This document shows positions 11,531 to 24,100 of a stretch of DNA of 64,000 nucleotides, piece after piece. The first letter of the stretch is position 1. Each line of letters starts with the position of its first letter. The translations under genes and the position numbers were made by a program. Below the pieces are notes generated by a model that saw nothing but the letters and a program-made list of their open reading frames with translations, was not told the origin of the DNA and did no database searches. Location: NCBI GenBank assembly GCA_003339415.1, contig PDHQ01000114.1, forward strand, positions 39,789-103,788. Direction: 5' to 3'. The stretch is from Ophiocordyceps camponoti-saundersi (nom. inval.) (lineage: Eukaryota > Ascomycota > Sordariomycetes > Hypocreales > Ophiocordycipitaceae).

Positions 11531-12640
11531 ATATAGCTATAACTACTTAAGATAACTATTTAACTTTTAAAAATATAAATCCCTTAAAAAACAAGATAAT
11601 TAATATTTAATATTAGAAGACTTATATAAAATATAAAAAATACTAAGTTTTCTTTACTAATATAATAAAAATAAACTAAAAAGCGAAAATTACTAAAAAC
11701 CTTAAGATTACTATAATAACTAAAACTCCTTATAATTATATTTTAGCTAAATAGGCTATAAAGGGGGAATAGCTATTATAATATATCGCTAAAGTAATAT
11801 ACTAGGAAACTACTTTAATAATAATATCTTAAAATATTTAAAAGTTTTAAACTTCTTATAAAAATATTATAGAAAATATCTTACCCCGAAATTAGCTAAT
11901 CTTATAACTAGAGTTATAATAACTATATATTATAATATATTATTTTATAAACTATATAGTAAAGAAAGAAAATAATAGTAATCTTCCCTTTATATTAAAA
12001 ATTATTACTAAAATAAGGAAGATAAGAGAGGCTATTTTACTTAATATTACGGATTTATTTTCTAATATTATATAAAAATTATAAAAGCGAATAATCCTTA
12101 ATATTAACCGAATAATATATAATAAGCTACTAGGTATAATAATTACTAATATATTAAGGGCGGCTTTATTAAAGTTAGCTTTTAAAAGCTAAGGCTATTA
12201 TAACTAAAATATCGCTATTATTACTTATAAGTTTAAGGTAAGATTTTAAAATATAGAAAAAGTATTAAAATTTAATATAAATTAAGTTATTTAACAGGTA
12301 TTACGCTAGCAGGCTAACTAGCTTATATTACTTTAAGTACTAATAGAATTAATAAGCGAAATAAGAGCTAATAATAAGGTAAAAGATTCGTTAGATAAAT
12401 ATACCCTTATATTAGTATTTAAAATCGGGAATAAGGATATAGTTAAACTTATAATATTTTTCTTAAAAACGCTTTAAGGACCTAAAACTATATTACTTAT
12501 CCTTAGTTAGAAGAACGTAAGTTAAGGTTAGCTTAAATTACTAAAGTAAGCTTTAAAAGCGAAGTTAGTATAACTTATTATTAAAATAAAGCTATAATCT
12601 TTTATTATATAAATATTAGCTATTATTAGCTCGAAGCTTT
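11531..12640. other. Unassigned decayed sequence
   Basis: No motif was recognised in either strand. The DNA is contiguous with the Thr/Gln-rich frame downstream and may belong to the same unknown element. Confidence 0.35.
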
Positions 12641-13863
12641 CCTTATCTTCTATTATATAGCCCTTAGTTATTACTAACTTAAAATATTCGTATATTATAT
12701 AAACTTCGCTTATTATAATAAAAATATAACTTACTATTATAATAAAACTATAATCTTCTATCTTAAAGCTTTTAGTTATATTATTTACTATATTACTATC
12801 TTTAAATATCTTTATAATAATAAAAAAAATACCGGCTTCAACGCTTATATTTACTATATCGCTATTTTTAAATATTTCTATAGTTTATATACTTTTAGCT
12901 ACCCTTATAACTTAAAACACGCTCGTAATTTAAGCACTTTCGGCTACCCCTATAATTTAAAACACGCTTATAATTTAGGTACCTTCAGCTACTCCTATAA
13001 TTTAAAATATAACTATATTAATTTAAGCACCTTTAACTACTCTTATAATTTAGAATATAATTATATTAATTTAAGTACCGGAAGATAAGGCTATTTCTAA
13101 TATTACTTATATTATAATTATAAGAGCCTTTACCGCCTTTTATTAGAAGGAAGCGTTTAAATTATTATTAGCTAAGTAGCGAAGTTTAATAACGCGGTAG
13201 CTAGAGAGGAATTAAATATAAATAGATAAATAATAGTCTATTATAAGAGATTAAAAAGAGCGATATAAAGCTAATTTTAAAGCTTTTCTCGAATATTAAC
13301 GAATAGAATTTTAGTAAGTTATTTAGGTAGAAAGATTAACTACTTATACTAAAAAAGCTATTAGGTAAATAATAGCTATAGAAAATTTAGAGAGACTTAT
13401 CTTACTTATTAATAGTAAACTAATCTATATTCTAAATAAGTCCTTAATATAATTAAAGCGGCCTATTTCTAATAATATTAGAGAAAATAATATATATTTA
13501 ATAAAAAATATTATTAGAGTAGTGCTATAAGAAGTATTTTAGTTTATAATAATAAATAATATTATTTAACTAATATTAAATAAAGCTATTAAAATAACTC
13601 TATACTAAATTATAAAGGTAAATTTTAAAGAGTTTAATTAACTTATTTTATAACTTATATTAAACCTCCTTTTATAGCCCTCTAACTAATTATTAATATC
13701 TAAGCTATTATCGCTATAATTAAAGAGGCCTATTATAGCTACTTAAACTAATAAAAAATTAATTAAAAAAGTAAAGCTATTTAATTAAGAAAATTAAAAG
13801 ACTAGATTAAATAAAATTAAGGGAATACCCTTAAGGCTAAATAAAGATAGGGGCGAATATAAT
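12640..13863 (+). pseudogene. Unassigned fossil frame with 15-residue Thr/Gln-rich repeats
   Basis: A plus-strand frame runs from upstream of the 45-bp tandem repeat (12898-13083) into a hydrophilic region rich in Gln, Arg, Lys and Glu, and up to the point where copia A1 was inserted. The repeat units are 45, 45 and 48 bases, all multiples of three, so the frame is kept. They read roughly as ATP-I-QNTL-IQAPS, and allowing for RIP the Ile codons were probably Thr. After removal of A1 the frame continues at 21153. A gag-like or hypothetical protein is possible; I do not recognise it. All stops are of RIP type, so openness itself is not evidence. Confidence 0.35.
12898..13083 (+). repeat. Tandem repeat, 45-48 bp unit, four copies
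   Basis: Units start at 12898, 12943, 12988 and 13036 and share GCTACCCCTATAATTTAAAA. The first two units keep several ACA and GCA trinucleotides, which are otherwise nearly gone from the window. The unit lengths fit a coding repeat of 15-16 residues. Confidence 0.85.
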
Positions 13864-14164
13864 TATTAAATAGTCTTTACACGTATATATAAGTAAGAGA
13901 AAGTAAAGGTAACCTAAATTAAGTATAATTAGAGATAGATACCCTTCCTTTATCGTATAAGGAAGAGCGGCTATATAGCTAGATAATATTCTACTTCTAT
14001 ACCCTCCTTCTTCTTATCTAAGCTACCTCCTACCTCCTAAGTTATATAAGGTACGACTTAAGTAATAATATATATTTTATTAAAGGCTTCCCTATATCTA
14101 TACTATCCTCTATATATATATCGTATAGTAAATATAAAGGGGTATAGAGAGATAATATCTAATA
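13864..14164 (-). repeat. 3' LTR of copia A1
   Basis: 301 bp, matching 20852-21152 directly and 28614-28915 and 49615-49916 inverted. Its inner edge abuts a purine-rich tract on the element's sense strand (minus strand of 14165-14181), as expected for plus-strand priming. Confidence 0.95.
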
Positions 14165-15700
14165 CTTAACTTTTTCTTTTTTATAAAAAGATATACTAAA
14201 TAAAAAAGTATTATATAAAGAAAAAACTTCGTTTTCCTAAAAAGTAAATATTTCTAGAGAAAAATAATTATATAATATTAAATAAGTATATAATCGAAAA
14301 AACCTCTAAAGGTAAATAACGCCTATAATACTATAATAAAAAGAGATAAAGAAAATAAGCTATTAGCCGAAAAATAAAAATCGGGTTATTATATAATTTA
14401 ATCTATAATATATTTTTATAAAGTTTTATTATAAAGGTCTCTTATAATTATAATATTAAGGGAAATAAGTAGAAAACTAATTTTCTATAACCTTATACTA
14501 AAAATACTAAAAAATATTACGAAAAATAGGAATTAAAAATCGGATTTTGCCGCCTCTTACCGCCTTTAGAGGGGTATAAAAACCCCTTCTCGCTCCTTTT
14601 CTCTCTCTCTTTTTTTCTTTTCCGTTTTTCTTTTTTTCTTTTTTAAGCTAATTAATAAAAATAATAATAATAATTAAAAAGATTTTTAATAAAAATTAAT
14701 AAATTATATAATATACTTAAGTTATTTTTATTAATAATTATTAGTTATATAATATACCTCCTTATCTTAATAATATTATAGCTTATTAACTTAAGTTTTA
14801 CTAAGTTTATATACCTTATAATAATAAGAATAATTAGCGCTTTATATAATAGATATTTTTAAATATAAGAAAAAAAGGTTTAGCTATTATATAATAATAG
14901 TACTAATAGGAGAGTAGTAAGTAGAGATTTAATTAGTAGCTATATTATTATCCGATATCTTTATTTACTTTAATAATATTTAAAATCCTAAGCGTATTAA
15001 AGCTATTATTATTTAACGCCTAAGTTATTTTCTAGTAATCTTACTTATAAGTTATAGTAAAATAATAGTAAAATTATATTATATTTATATTAAAAATCCT
15101 TACTTATTTAATATATATTAAATAAATAATAATAAGGCTTATATTACTTATATATAGCGGTCCTATATAATAAGATATTTTTTTATATAATAGGGCTAAG
15201 CGTTATAGATTCTTAAGCTAATACCTTATACTTTAGTAATTACTTTTATTAAGTCGCTTAATAGCTAGCGGCGGGGATAAGTAATAGTAATATTAGGCGG
15301 AGCGCTTCTTAACGCGGAGGAGTATATTACTATCTTAAATAATAAGTAGTAAGGGGCGGGGGTAGAAAAGAAGTAGTAATAGGGTTAGATAATAAGGAAA
15401 AAAAAAGGAAAGAAAAAAAATTAGGCGTTTAGGACTTATAGCTTTGCTTTTTATTTTTAAAATTAAGCGTAGGGGTTAGATAATACTTAGAAAAAATTAA
15501 TAGTAATTTTTATATAAAAATAATAGAAAAAAAATATAAAAATATAAAAAAAAATAAAAAGGTAAGGATAGAGGGTTAGATAAAGTAAAGATATAAAAAA
15601 GAAAAAAATATAAGTTTTATATAACTTAGGTAAGTTATTAAATAGTAGCTTTAATTTATAACTTATAGGAATTTATAGAAATAAAAGTTAATAAGGCTAA
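14165..15700 (-). other. 3' non-coding region and polypurine tract of copia A1
   Basis: About 1.5 kb lies between RNase H and the 3' LTR. It includes a minus-strand purine tract (14165-14181). On the plus strand GGGGTATAAAAACCCC (about 14572-14587) can form a GGGG/CCCC hairpin and is followed by CT repeats. The same region in A2 is split by LINE A. No coding motif was seen. Such a long 3' segment is unusual for copia. Confidence 0.6.
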
Positions 15701-16210
15701 GTTAGGGCTATTTTTAGTATAAGCGTTAGCTAAGTTATTCTTACTATTAATTTATTATATTTTTAAAATTTCCTTATACTTATATAACTTATAAATAGCT
15801 ATAATATTAATTATTAGTTATTTTTCTATTATTAAGCTAAGCCTTACTAAGTAATTATATAACGAATATAAGTTTATATAAAGAATAAGGGGGATTAGAA
15901 GCGTGCTTAGGGATCGTATAATAGCTTAAATAGTTAAGTAAAAAGCTAGGCTAATATTAATACTATTTACTATACCGTAAAGTTCGCTTACTAAGATATT
16001 TTAAGTAACTTTTTTATATTTCGTAAAGGTTTAGTAAAAGATATTACCTTATACGATAAATAAGTTAAAGGACTAGTCTTCCTTACTAAGGATAATTAAA
16101 GTACTAAGCTATAAGGTAAGGTCCCTATTATTTATAAATAACCTATTTATAAAAATAAATAGTTTTATATAAGATAAGTTAAGCGGAATAAACTATAAAC
16201 TATAAATAAT
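15700..16210 (-). pseudogene. Copia A1 RNase H, RIP fossil
   Basis: The position is transferred from the better-read A2 domain (40830-41340), and the same sequence is recognisable inverted here. In the family RNase H degrades the RNA of the RNA-DNA hybrid during reverse transcription. The frame shows the nnKDLTSQLG, TRSVLASELY and NPADAMTK-type blocks typical of fungal copia elements, with Asp codons changed to Asn and Trp/Gln codons changed to stops. Boundaries are uncertain by about 20 bases. It is not functional. Confidence 0.85.
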
Positions 16211-16579
16211 ATTATTAATTTACTATTAGATATATTTATTAAGGGCTAAAATATCTTACGAGGAAGGATCGGTTACTTAAGCGGCTACCGTAAGGTTATA
16301 TAACGCCTCCGGTTAATAAGTAAAAATAATATATACTCCTTAGGCTCGCTAGCTAATAAAGTCCTACGGGGTAATATTAGCAGTTAAGTTAATAATATAA
16401 AGGCCTTTTACCTATTTTTTCTATATAAGAACGATATTATATAATTTACGCATAATATAACTACTATTAAAGTTAATAAATAAGCTATTAGTAAGGAATA
16501 TTTTAAGCTTTATACGAAGCTTTGCCCGTTTTAACTTATTTTCCTTAAGTTTAGAAAATATATTAGATATAAAAAAGAA

Positions 16580-17190
16580 TATATTATCCGTTTATAAGCT
16601 TATTATTCTAAATAAGTTAAGGCTAGCTATTATAAATAAAAGATATAAATTATATAATAAGGGCGTTATATAAAAGTTTATACTATAATAATTATAATAT
16701 ATTTTAAACTAATATAATTTTAATTCTACTAGCTTATATAGTAGCTTTTTAATATATAAAAAAGTATAAGGTAGATATTAATCTTATAGTTTTTTAGGAA
16801 AGTATATATATATCGTATAATTTAAAAGATCGGTAAACTAAGTATACGCTTATATAATATCTTATAGTTCGCCTTAATAGTTATATAATTTTATAAAAGT
16901 AAGTTTAAGGGTAAGAAAGAGGCGCTATAATATACGTAGAATTATAAGTAATTACGTAAGTATTTCTTCCTTACCGTTATCGCTATATTCTTAAATAATA
17001 AGCTAGGATTTTTTATAAAGTTTATTATTTAAGTTTTTTACCTCTTATATAAGACGCGTTTTAAAAATATATCTTATAAGGTCCGAGGAAAAGTTATATT
17101 AGATAAAGGTAAAGATTTTTTATATAAAAAAAGTATTAATTTCCTTATAGTTAGAAGCCTTAAATAGTTATCTTAAAGTAATAATAATAC
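16580..17190 (-). pseudogene. Copia A1 reverse transcriptase, RIP fossil
   Basis: This is the minus-strand counterpart of A2 39867-40460. The catalytic QTDDT block, the copia equivalent of YVDD, falls at about 16583-16590, with RIP having altered the second Asp codon. Upstream is the block read in A2 as PLYGLAEAGLHWF. The empty site for the LINE B insertion that splits A2 is at 17174-17188. RIP stops throughout rule out function. Confidence 0.88.
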
Positions 17191-17425
17191 CTTATTATTA
17201 TAATTATATAATAAGTATATAATTATCTTTTTCCTTTATAATAATAAATATAAAGGGAAAAGCTTTATATAAGTTTTTATTATATAAGGGTATAATTAAG
17301 ATTTTAAACTATACCTTTTTTTTTATAAGTATAATAAGGAGGGAGCGGAGATAAGGTTTAACCTATATTATACGAAATCTAGTTAGTCTTATAAGGAGTT
17401 TAAGGATAATATCTTAGCTATCGAA

Positions 17426-18299
17426 ACTAGAAATATAAAAAAGATTTTATTATTTATCCTTTTTACGCTAAATAAGAACTTCGCTTTAAAAAGAAAGTAA
17501 TAAGATATTATATAAGTTAGGTTTATTTTAAGTATAGAGAGCGCGTAAAATATCCGCTTAAGCTTTAATTTATTATACTTATTTTATAGCGTGCTAAATT
17601 ATTTAGGCTCTTATAGTAATATTAAAAGCTAAGGGTAAATTATACGAAATATAAGGGTAAGCGCTAAAAATAAGAAATATTAAGATAAAGCTATCTAATT
17701 TAGCTATATCGTTAATAGCTTTAATAGCTATCTAAAAAATAGTTACGTTATCGGTTTTAGTACTAATTTCCTATTATAAGATATTATACGCTTACCTAAG
17801 AGGGGCGTATATATATTTAACCTTACTAATCGCCTAATATACTTTAACGGGCACTTTTTTATATATAGTGCCGAGTAGTTTTATATTCGTACGAAACTTT
17901 AGAGAGGAAAAGTTAATCTTAGTATCGTAGGAGATAATATCTAATAGGCCTTAATATATATAAATCTAGCACTTATATAAGGCGTTTTAAGCGTTTATTA
18001 TTAATATACTTTATATAAAAGTAGCGGCTTAGAAAAATATAGCTTCGTTAATAACGTATAAAACTAGCTTACTAGTAAGATAAAAGATATTAATAATAAG
18101 TAAATAATTAAAATTATAATTATTTTTAAAAGAGAATTTAAATTACTAAGGTTTTAAGTTATATAATTAATATTAGTAATATAAACGTTAGATTAACTTA
18201 AAAGCTATAAAGGTTATATTTAAAAAATTAGCTTTTTTTAGTAAGTTATAAAGCTATTATATATAAGGGTAGCTAAAATATTAGTAAAGCTATTATAAC
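17426..18299 (-). pseudogene. Copia A1 integrase, RIP fossil
   Basis: This is the minus-strand counterpart of A2 31467-32340. The family integrase has a His-His-Cys-Cys zinc domain followed by a DD35E core that joins cDNA to the target and leaves a 5-bp duplication, as seen at both ends of this element. The motifs are described under A2. The same blocks occur here inverted, with further RIP changes. Confidence 0.85.
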
Positions 18300-18465
18300 T
18301 CTTATTTTATATAGTATAATATAGATTTTTATTTTAAAATATTAAAGAATAGATATCCCTATTTCCTAATAATAGGAACTATTATACTATTATATTATAT
18401 AATAATATCCCTTATATTATTATAAAAAGTATAAAAGTAGTTTATATTTTTAAGATAGAAAAAAA

Positions 18466-18976
18466 ATAAGGTAGAAATATTAAGAATATAGTAAAAAACT
18501 TTGCTAAAAGGGTTTCGTACGATAATAGTTCCGATTAGCTTAGTAAGTTCTAAGAAGCTAAAATAGATTATATTCTTAGTTAGGGTTTAATAATTAATAG
18601 TTATATAAGGGTATTCCTAAATATAGGCTTCTACTTATAGTTTACTTATAGTTAAGATTTATATAGCTTTTATATTTTAAAGCTTACCTTAATATATTAT
18701 ATAATATATATCGGAAAGGAGGAATTATTCCGCGGGAACTATTAGGGCCTTTAGTTAGTAAATATTATCGCTAGTAAGGTAATATATATAAGCTATTATA
18801 ATAAAAAACGAAACCGCGTTTTCGCCGCTAATAATTTCTTTTTTAATATCTAAGTTTTCGTTATATAATTATAAAAACTAAGAATCTTATTTATTAAAAC
18901 CTTCGTATAATAAAAGGAATATACTAAATTTTTCCTTTATAAGGGGTTCCTAGCTAGTTTTTTTATAATTAGTAAG
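18466..18976 (-). pseudogene. Copia A1 protease region, RIP fossil
   Basis: Counterpart of A2 30790-31320. In A2 it ends in a stretch close to KVLYYVLNISTPFFYPKD, the conserved segment between protease and integrase in fungal copia polyproteins. The active-site Asp block itself was not identified with certainty. Confidence 0.6.
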
Positions 18977-19125
18977 GTATTACTTATATACGCGTTAGAT
19001 ATTATCTAACTTATAGTTCGTAAATTAATATTTTTTTTTATATATAAAATACCTTCGTATCGTATAAGGTTAAAACTAGCGTTATTATAAGGAAAAATAT
19101 TATATAAGGGGCGATTATTATTAGC

Positions 19126-19676
19126 GGGGAGTAAAAGAAGATTATCTAAGGTTTATATAATACTTATTATAATTAAGGTAATATTATTTAATAAAGAATT
19201 AGTTAATAGTTTTATTTATAGTAATAGTAAGGGAGGAATAAAAACGATTAATAAATATTTCGTATAATATATTTTAAAATATTATAGCTAATTTAAGTTC
19301 TAGAACGCCGCGATAAGCTTATATAATAATAATAAGAAGTTACTTTTCTCCTTAATAATTAAGTTTAAGGGCTTATTAAATAAGTTAAAGTTTATTAAGG
19401 AGGGTATTAAGTAAATTTATTATAGTTTTATTAGAGTTTTCTTACCGTATAATATTAAAAGAAAAAATAGTTTAATTTATCTAATATAATAAATAATTTA
19501 TATAAATATTAAAATATATATTTAAGAAAGTATAAATTTTATCTTATTATTTATCCGATCTAATAAAATATAAATAATAATCTTAAGCTTTATCTAAAAG
19601 GATATTTAGAAAAATAGCGTAAAATTAATCTTCTATTATACTAATATAGGAGTAATAGCTAATAAAAATCCTAGCT
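19126..19676 (-). pseudogene. Copia A1 gag region, RIP fossil
   Basis: Counterpart of A2 30090-30640. The frame carries the KAQDYY, IQQALKPNYQGE, FINRLRSS and RYLNY-type blocks found in gag-like proteins of fungal copia elements, which form the particle in which reverse transcription takes place. A zinc-binding stretch follows at about 18976-19034. Confidence 0.75.
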
Positions 19677-20851
19677 TTATCGATTAGTATATTATATAGC
19701 CGCCTTATATAGTTCTAATCTTTTCGCTAACCCTTAAGGAAAGTAGTAACTTTATCTAAGGAGATTAGTTTATTTATTACTTTTCGTATTAATAATAATA
19801 TATAAACTTATACGATATTTATTAAAGCTTAATTTATTAGTTCCGAGAGGGTTTAAGTTAAGGTTACCGAGGGTAGCTATATATTTAAGTTATATAAAGT
19901 AGTTAACTTTTATATATAAGTTATATAAAATAAAGGTTTAGCTAAAATATTTTATAATAGCTATATTAAGATATATTTTAACTTAGGGGGCTATACTAAG
20001 TATAAAGTTTATATTATATAATTTAGAAAAGTTAGTTTAGAAGAAGGGGGGTAGTTTAACTATATAAAAGGGGCTTCTTACGGGTAAAGGGGTAAAACGT
20101 TTTCCGGTTTAGTCTTAAGAAGTCGTATAAAATATTTAATTAATATATTATTTCCGATAAGCGGGATATATTATATAACTATAATTTAAGTTAGTTCTTT
20201 TAAGAATATATAGTAGATATATTTTAGCTAGTAGTAAGTCTATCTTTAAAGTTTCGATTAGATTATATAAAGAAGGTTTTCCTTATAAAGGTTAAAGTAA
20301 ATAATATCGTATATTTACTAAGTAATAAATATTATTAATTCGACCTTATTAGGAGGTTATATAAGGTTAGGTTATATATCTTAATAAAGCGGGTTTATAT
20401 TTTAAGTTTAGATATAAAGGTTAACTTCGCTTTTTTTTATTATTTTATCGTACGAAGCTAAAGTTTTATTTATTACTATTATTATAGTTAACGTATTTAC
20501 TACTTCCTATTTAACTTCTAAAGTTATAGAAGCTATATTATCGTTATTATATTTCTAAAACGCTATTAAAAGTAATATCGTATAACTAATAAAAAAGTAC
20601 CGGGCTAAATATAGCTTTTCGGTAAAGATTTTATTATTAGTAAGTATTATACGTTACCTTAATCTTTTAGTCTTAATAGTAGCACCGGGTAAAAATAGCT
20701 CTTTAGTAAAAACTAATATTAAGAAGTAAGGTAAAAGTATAAGTATTAGTTAATAGTAAGTATAAGAGCTTTTTAGTATCGTACGATACTTATCTTATTA
20801 CTCTAGCTAATTTATAATTAACTAATAATAATTAGTATAACTATTAATTAA

Positions 20852-21152
20852 TATTAAGTAATTTTTATACGTATATATAAGTAAGAGAAAGTAAAGGTAA
20901 CTTAAATTAAGTATAATTAAAGATAGATACCTTTCCTTTATTATATAAGGAAAAGCGGCTATATAGCTAGATAATATTCTACTTCTATACCCTCTTTCTT
21001 CTTATCTAAGCTACCTCTTACCTCCTAAGTTATATAAGGCACGACTTAGGTAGTAATATATATTTCGTTAGAGGCTTCCCTATATCTATACTATCCTCTA
21101 TATATATATCGTATAGTAGATATAAAGGGGTATAGAGAGATAATATCTAATA
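20852..21152 (-). repeat. 5' LTR of copia A1
   Basis: 301 bp, direct repeat of 13864-14164. It would hold the promoter of the element. The duplication ATAAT follows at 21153-21157. Confidence 0.95.
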
Positions 21153-24100
21153 ATAATAGAGAAGTTTAAGATAATCGGACTAATTATTATATAAAATGCC
21201 TTATTTTATAAAGGGAACGTTAGCGTAAAGGAGCGGATAATAAAAAAAGGAAAAAGGGGATAAGGGACTTAAAGGAAAAATAAACTTAGTATTATTATTA
21301 TTAAACTTGCTATTAAACTAATATAAAGAGATTATATTTATCGTTACCTTAATATATAATATTAAACAATTTAATCTAATTGTTTAACTTAAGACTAAAT
21401 AGAGGATTTTATAATACTAAATAAAGCGCTTAGTATATTACTTAATATTTATTAATATTATAGCTTTAAGCTAAATATATTTAAATAAGTAGTTTATAAT
21501 AATTATAAGAAAATAAGGCTAGGACTTATTTATAGCGGGAAGCTTAATTATAAAGTTTAAGGAGAGAGTAGTTTAAAACTATTTAGAAGAAAGTAATAGC
21601 TAGAATATCCCCTAATAGCGCTAGTAATTAAGGTAATCTTTATAATAATAATAGTTATATATAAACTACGCTATATTCGTAAATATACTATCTTAGTAAA
21701 ACTTTACTAAAAAAATATAAAAGTAATATTCTTATTAAGGTATCTTATTATAAGGGAATTATAAGTTTATTAAATAAATATATTAATAAGAGGCTTTTAT
21801 TTAAAAACTTAGAGATAGCTTTAGAATTATAGCTATCTATAAGTAAAAAGGGAATAATTTATAACTTACTTATAAGTGCTTACTTTTAGCGGGAATTTCT
21901 AAGTATAAGATTAAATTATCTAATAGCGTATATAATAGAGAAGATTAGTATAAAGGGCCGCTAACTAAAATCTTTATAAAATTTTATCTTTAAAAAGGGG
22001 CGTAGTATTTAAGATAGGGGGTATAGCTAAAGGGGTGCGAGGCGGCGCTAGGCCGGACTAAACTAGCTATAGCTTAAAAGAGCGGATAGATACGGGTTAT
22101 ATAATCTAACTAAAGCGCTCCTTTATCCCGCGGCGATTTTACTCTTACTAGGAAAGTATATCTAGCTAGGATATTTACGCGCTAAGATAATATTAAAAGT
22201 AATAGTTAAAAAAATAAGTATCTTAGCTTAATATACTTATTATTTTATTATCGCCTTAAGCGTAGTAAAATATTTAAAAGCTTTATAATATATAAAAATA
22301 AAAAATAGCTAGGTAATACTATAAAGCTTAGTAAATTATACTTTAAAATAAGAAATAATAGTAAGAAGCTTTTTATTATAAATTATATAGTTTTATTTTA
22401 TAAGTAATAGCTTTTAAGAGTAGTAAATAATAAGCTAAAAAATATAGTTTAATTTAACTTAAAAAAGGTAGCTACTAATAGCCTTACTAAAGTAATTAGC
22501 TTTAATAATAATATTATAGTTAAGATTTTACTAAGTAAGGATAAGAGTAAAGATAAATATAAACTTTAGTATATTAAAAGCAAACTAATATTTTTTAGTT
22601 TAGTAAAAGAGGGCGCCGCGCTTTATAAGCTTTATAAAAAGGGCTATAAGGTCTAAGAAATAAAGTATAAAATTATAATAGAAGTTAGTAAACTTAAGAA
22701 AACTATAAATATTTTAGATATAAGTTAGTGCTTTTTATTTTAAGATTATAAAGATTTTAATAAAGTTTAGTTATACCTTTTTACTAATATAAATAATAAA
22801 TCTTAAGTACTTAACCTTTATAACTATAAAGTTATATTTAGTAAAGTTAAGGAAGAGTCTAGCTTAGTAAAGACGCGAGAGTATTACGCGTATTTTACGC
22901 TAATAATTAAATTAGGAACCTCTTAAATAAATAAGAATATTATTTAGATATATTATAATAAAGTTTTTTAAGGAATCGCCTAAGGTAATATTAATATAGC
23001 GTTAAAATATAATAAGCGCGCTTATAAGGCTAAAAAGTTAAATAAAATATTTAAAAAAGCTAAACTATATTCGGAAAGCTATAAGGTATTCCTCGCCCTT
23101 TATAATATAAAGCTTATAGAAAGTAATATAAATATTAAGCTTAGTAAACTAATAAGTATTAAAGAAGTTACGAAATATCTTTTTAATAAGTAAAAAAAAG
23201 TAGCAGTTTTACTCCGTTACCTTATTTAATGTATAATAGTTAATATAAAAACGCTACCTATTACCTAGCTTTTTTATAAGTAATATAAGGGCGGCTATAA
23301 ATAATTAGCTTACGCGAATTTACCCTTTATCTATTAAGTTTATAATTTACTTACGGACTTTAAAAAGGTGCTTATAAGGTATATTATAAAGCGGCCCTTA
23401 AGGTAAGGAAAGTAAAAACTTATTAAGTTACTAGCGAAGCTAGATATAGTAATTATAATTATTATAATAAGGGGGCAAAATATTCGCTTTCTTCTTATTA
23501 AAAAAATTAGTAAAATTTAACGCTTCTAAAAGTAAGGTAAAGATAATAGCTATAATAAAGGTTTTAATACGTAAAATATAAAAAATATCTTATAAGCTAA
23601 TAGCGAGGAATTAATAACTTATTTATTATTAAAACTTATAATAAATAAAAGCTATAAAGATAAAGCTAAGGATAGTTATAATAAGGTAAATAACTTACCG
23701 AAACTTAAAGTATAAGATAACTAAACTGCTAGTAAAGTATATTATAATTTCTCGCTTATTAAAATATAACAAGATATTATTATACGCTATCTAAAGAGAG
23801 CTAAAAATTAAATTTTAAATAAGGCCTAAAATTATATATACTATTATAAGCGATTATTAACTATTAATATTAGCTATAAAGCAGATAAGGTAGCGGATAA
23901 ATAAATATAGCTTAAAGTATATACGCTACTAATAGCGTATTTATATTATAATATAAATTACTTATAAGTAAAAAAGAGGAATTCGCTTAAGCTAGTAATA
24001 TTATATAAAAAATTTACTTATATTAATATAATAATTATAGCTATTATCTGCTTATATAATAATAAAAAAAATAGAATTTATAAATATAAAAAAAGGAGGG

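Larger units (their letters stand above)
13864..21152 (-). mobile_element. Copia element A1, complete but RIP-inactivated
   Basis: This is a 7,289-bp Ty1/copia LTR retrotransposon on the minus strand. Both LTRs are 301 bp, and they start and end in TATTA/TAATA (TGTTA/TAACA before RIP). The 5-bp duplication ATAAT stands at 13859-13863 and 21153-21157. The second copy, A2, lies at 28614-49916. Domain order on the minus strand is gag, zinc motif, protease, integrase, reverse transcriptase, RNase H, the Ty1/copia order. A purine-rich tract adjoins the 3' LTR. A1 has no nested insertions and shows the empty sites of both LINEs found in A2 (15315-15329 and 17174-17188). Confidence 0.95.

Noticed and set aside
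14572..14587. A TATA box promoter (GGGGTATAAAAACCCC) driving a gene on the plus strand of A1
   Set aside because: It is antisense to the element, lies in the 3' non-coding region and no gene follows. It is better described as a hairpin-forming sequence.
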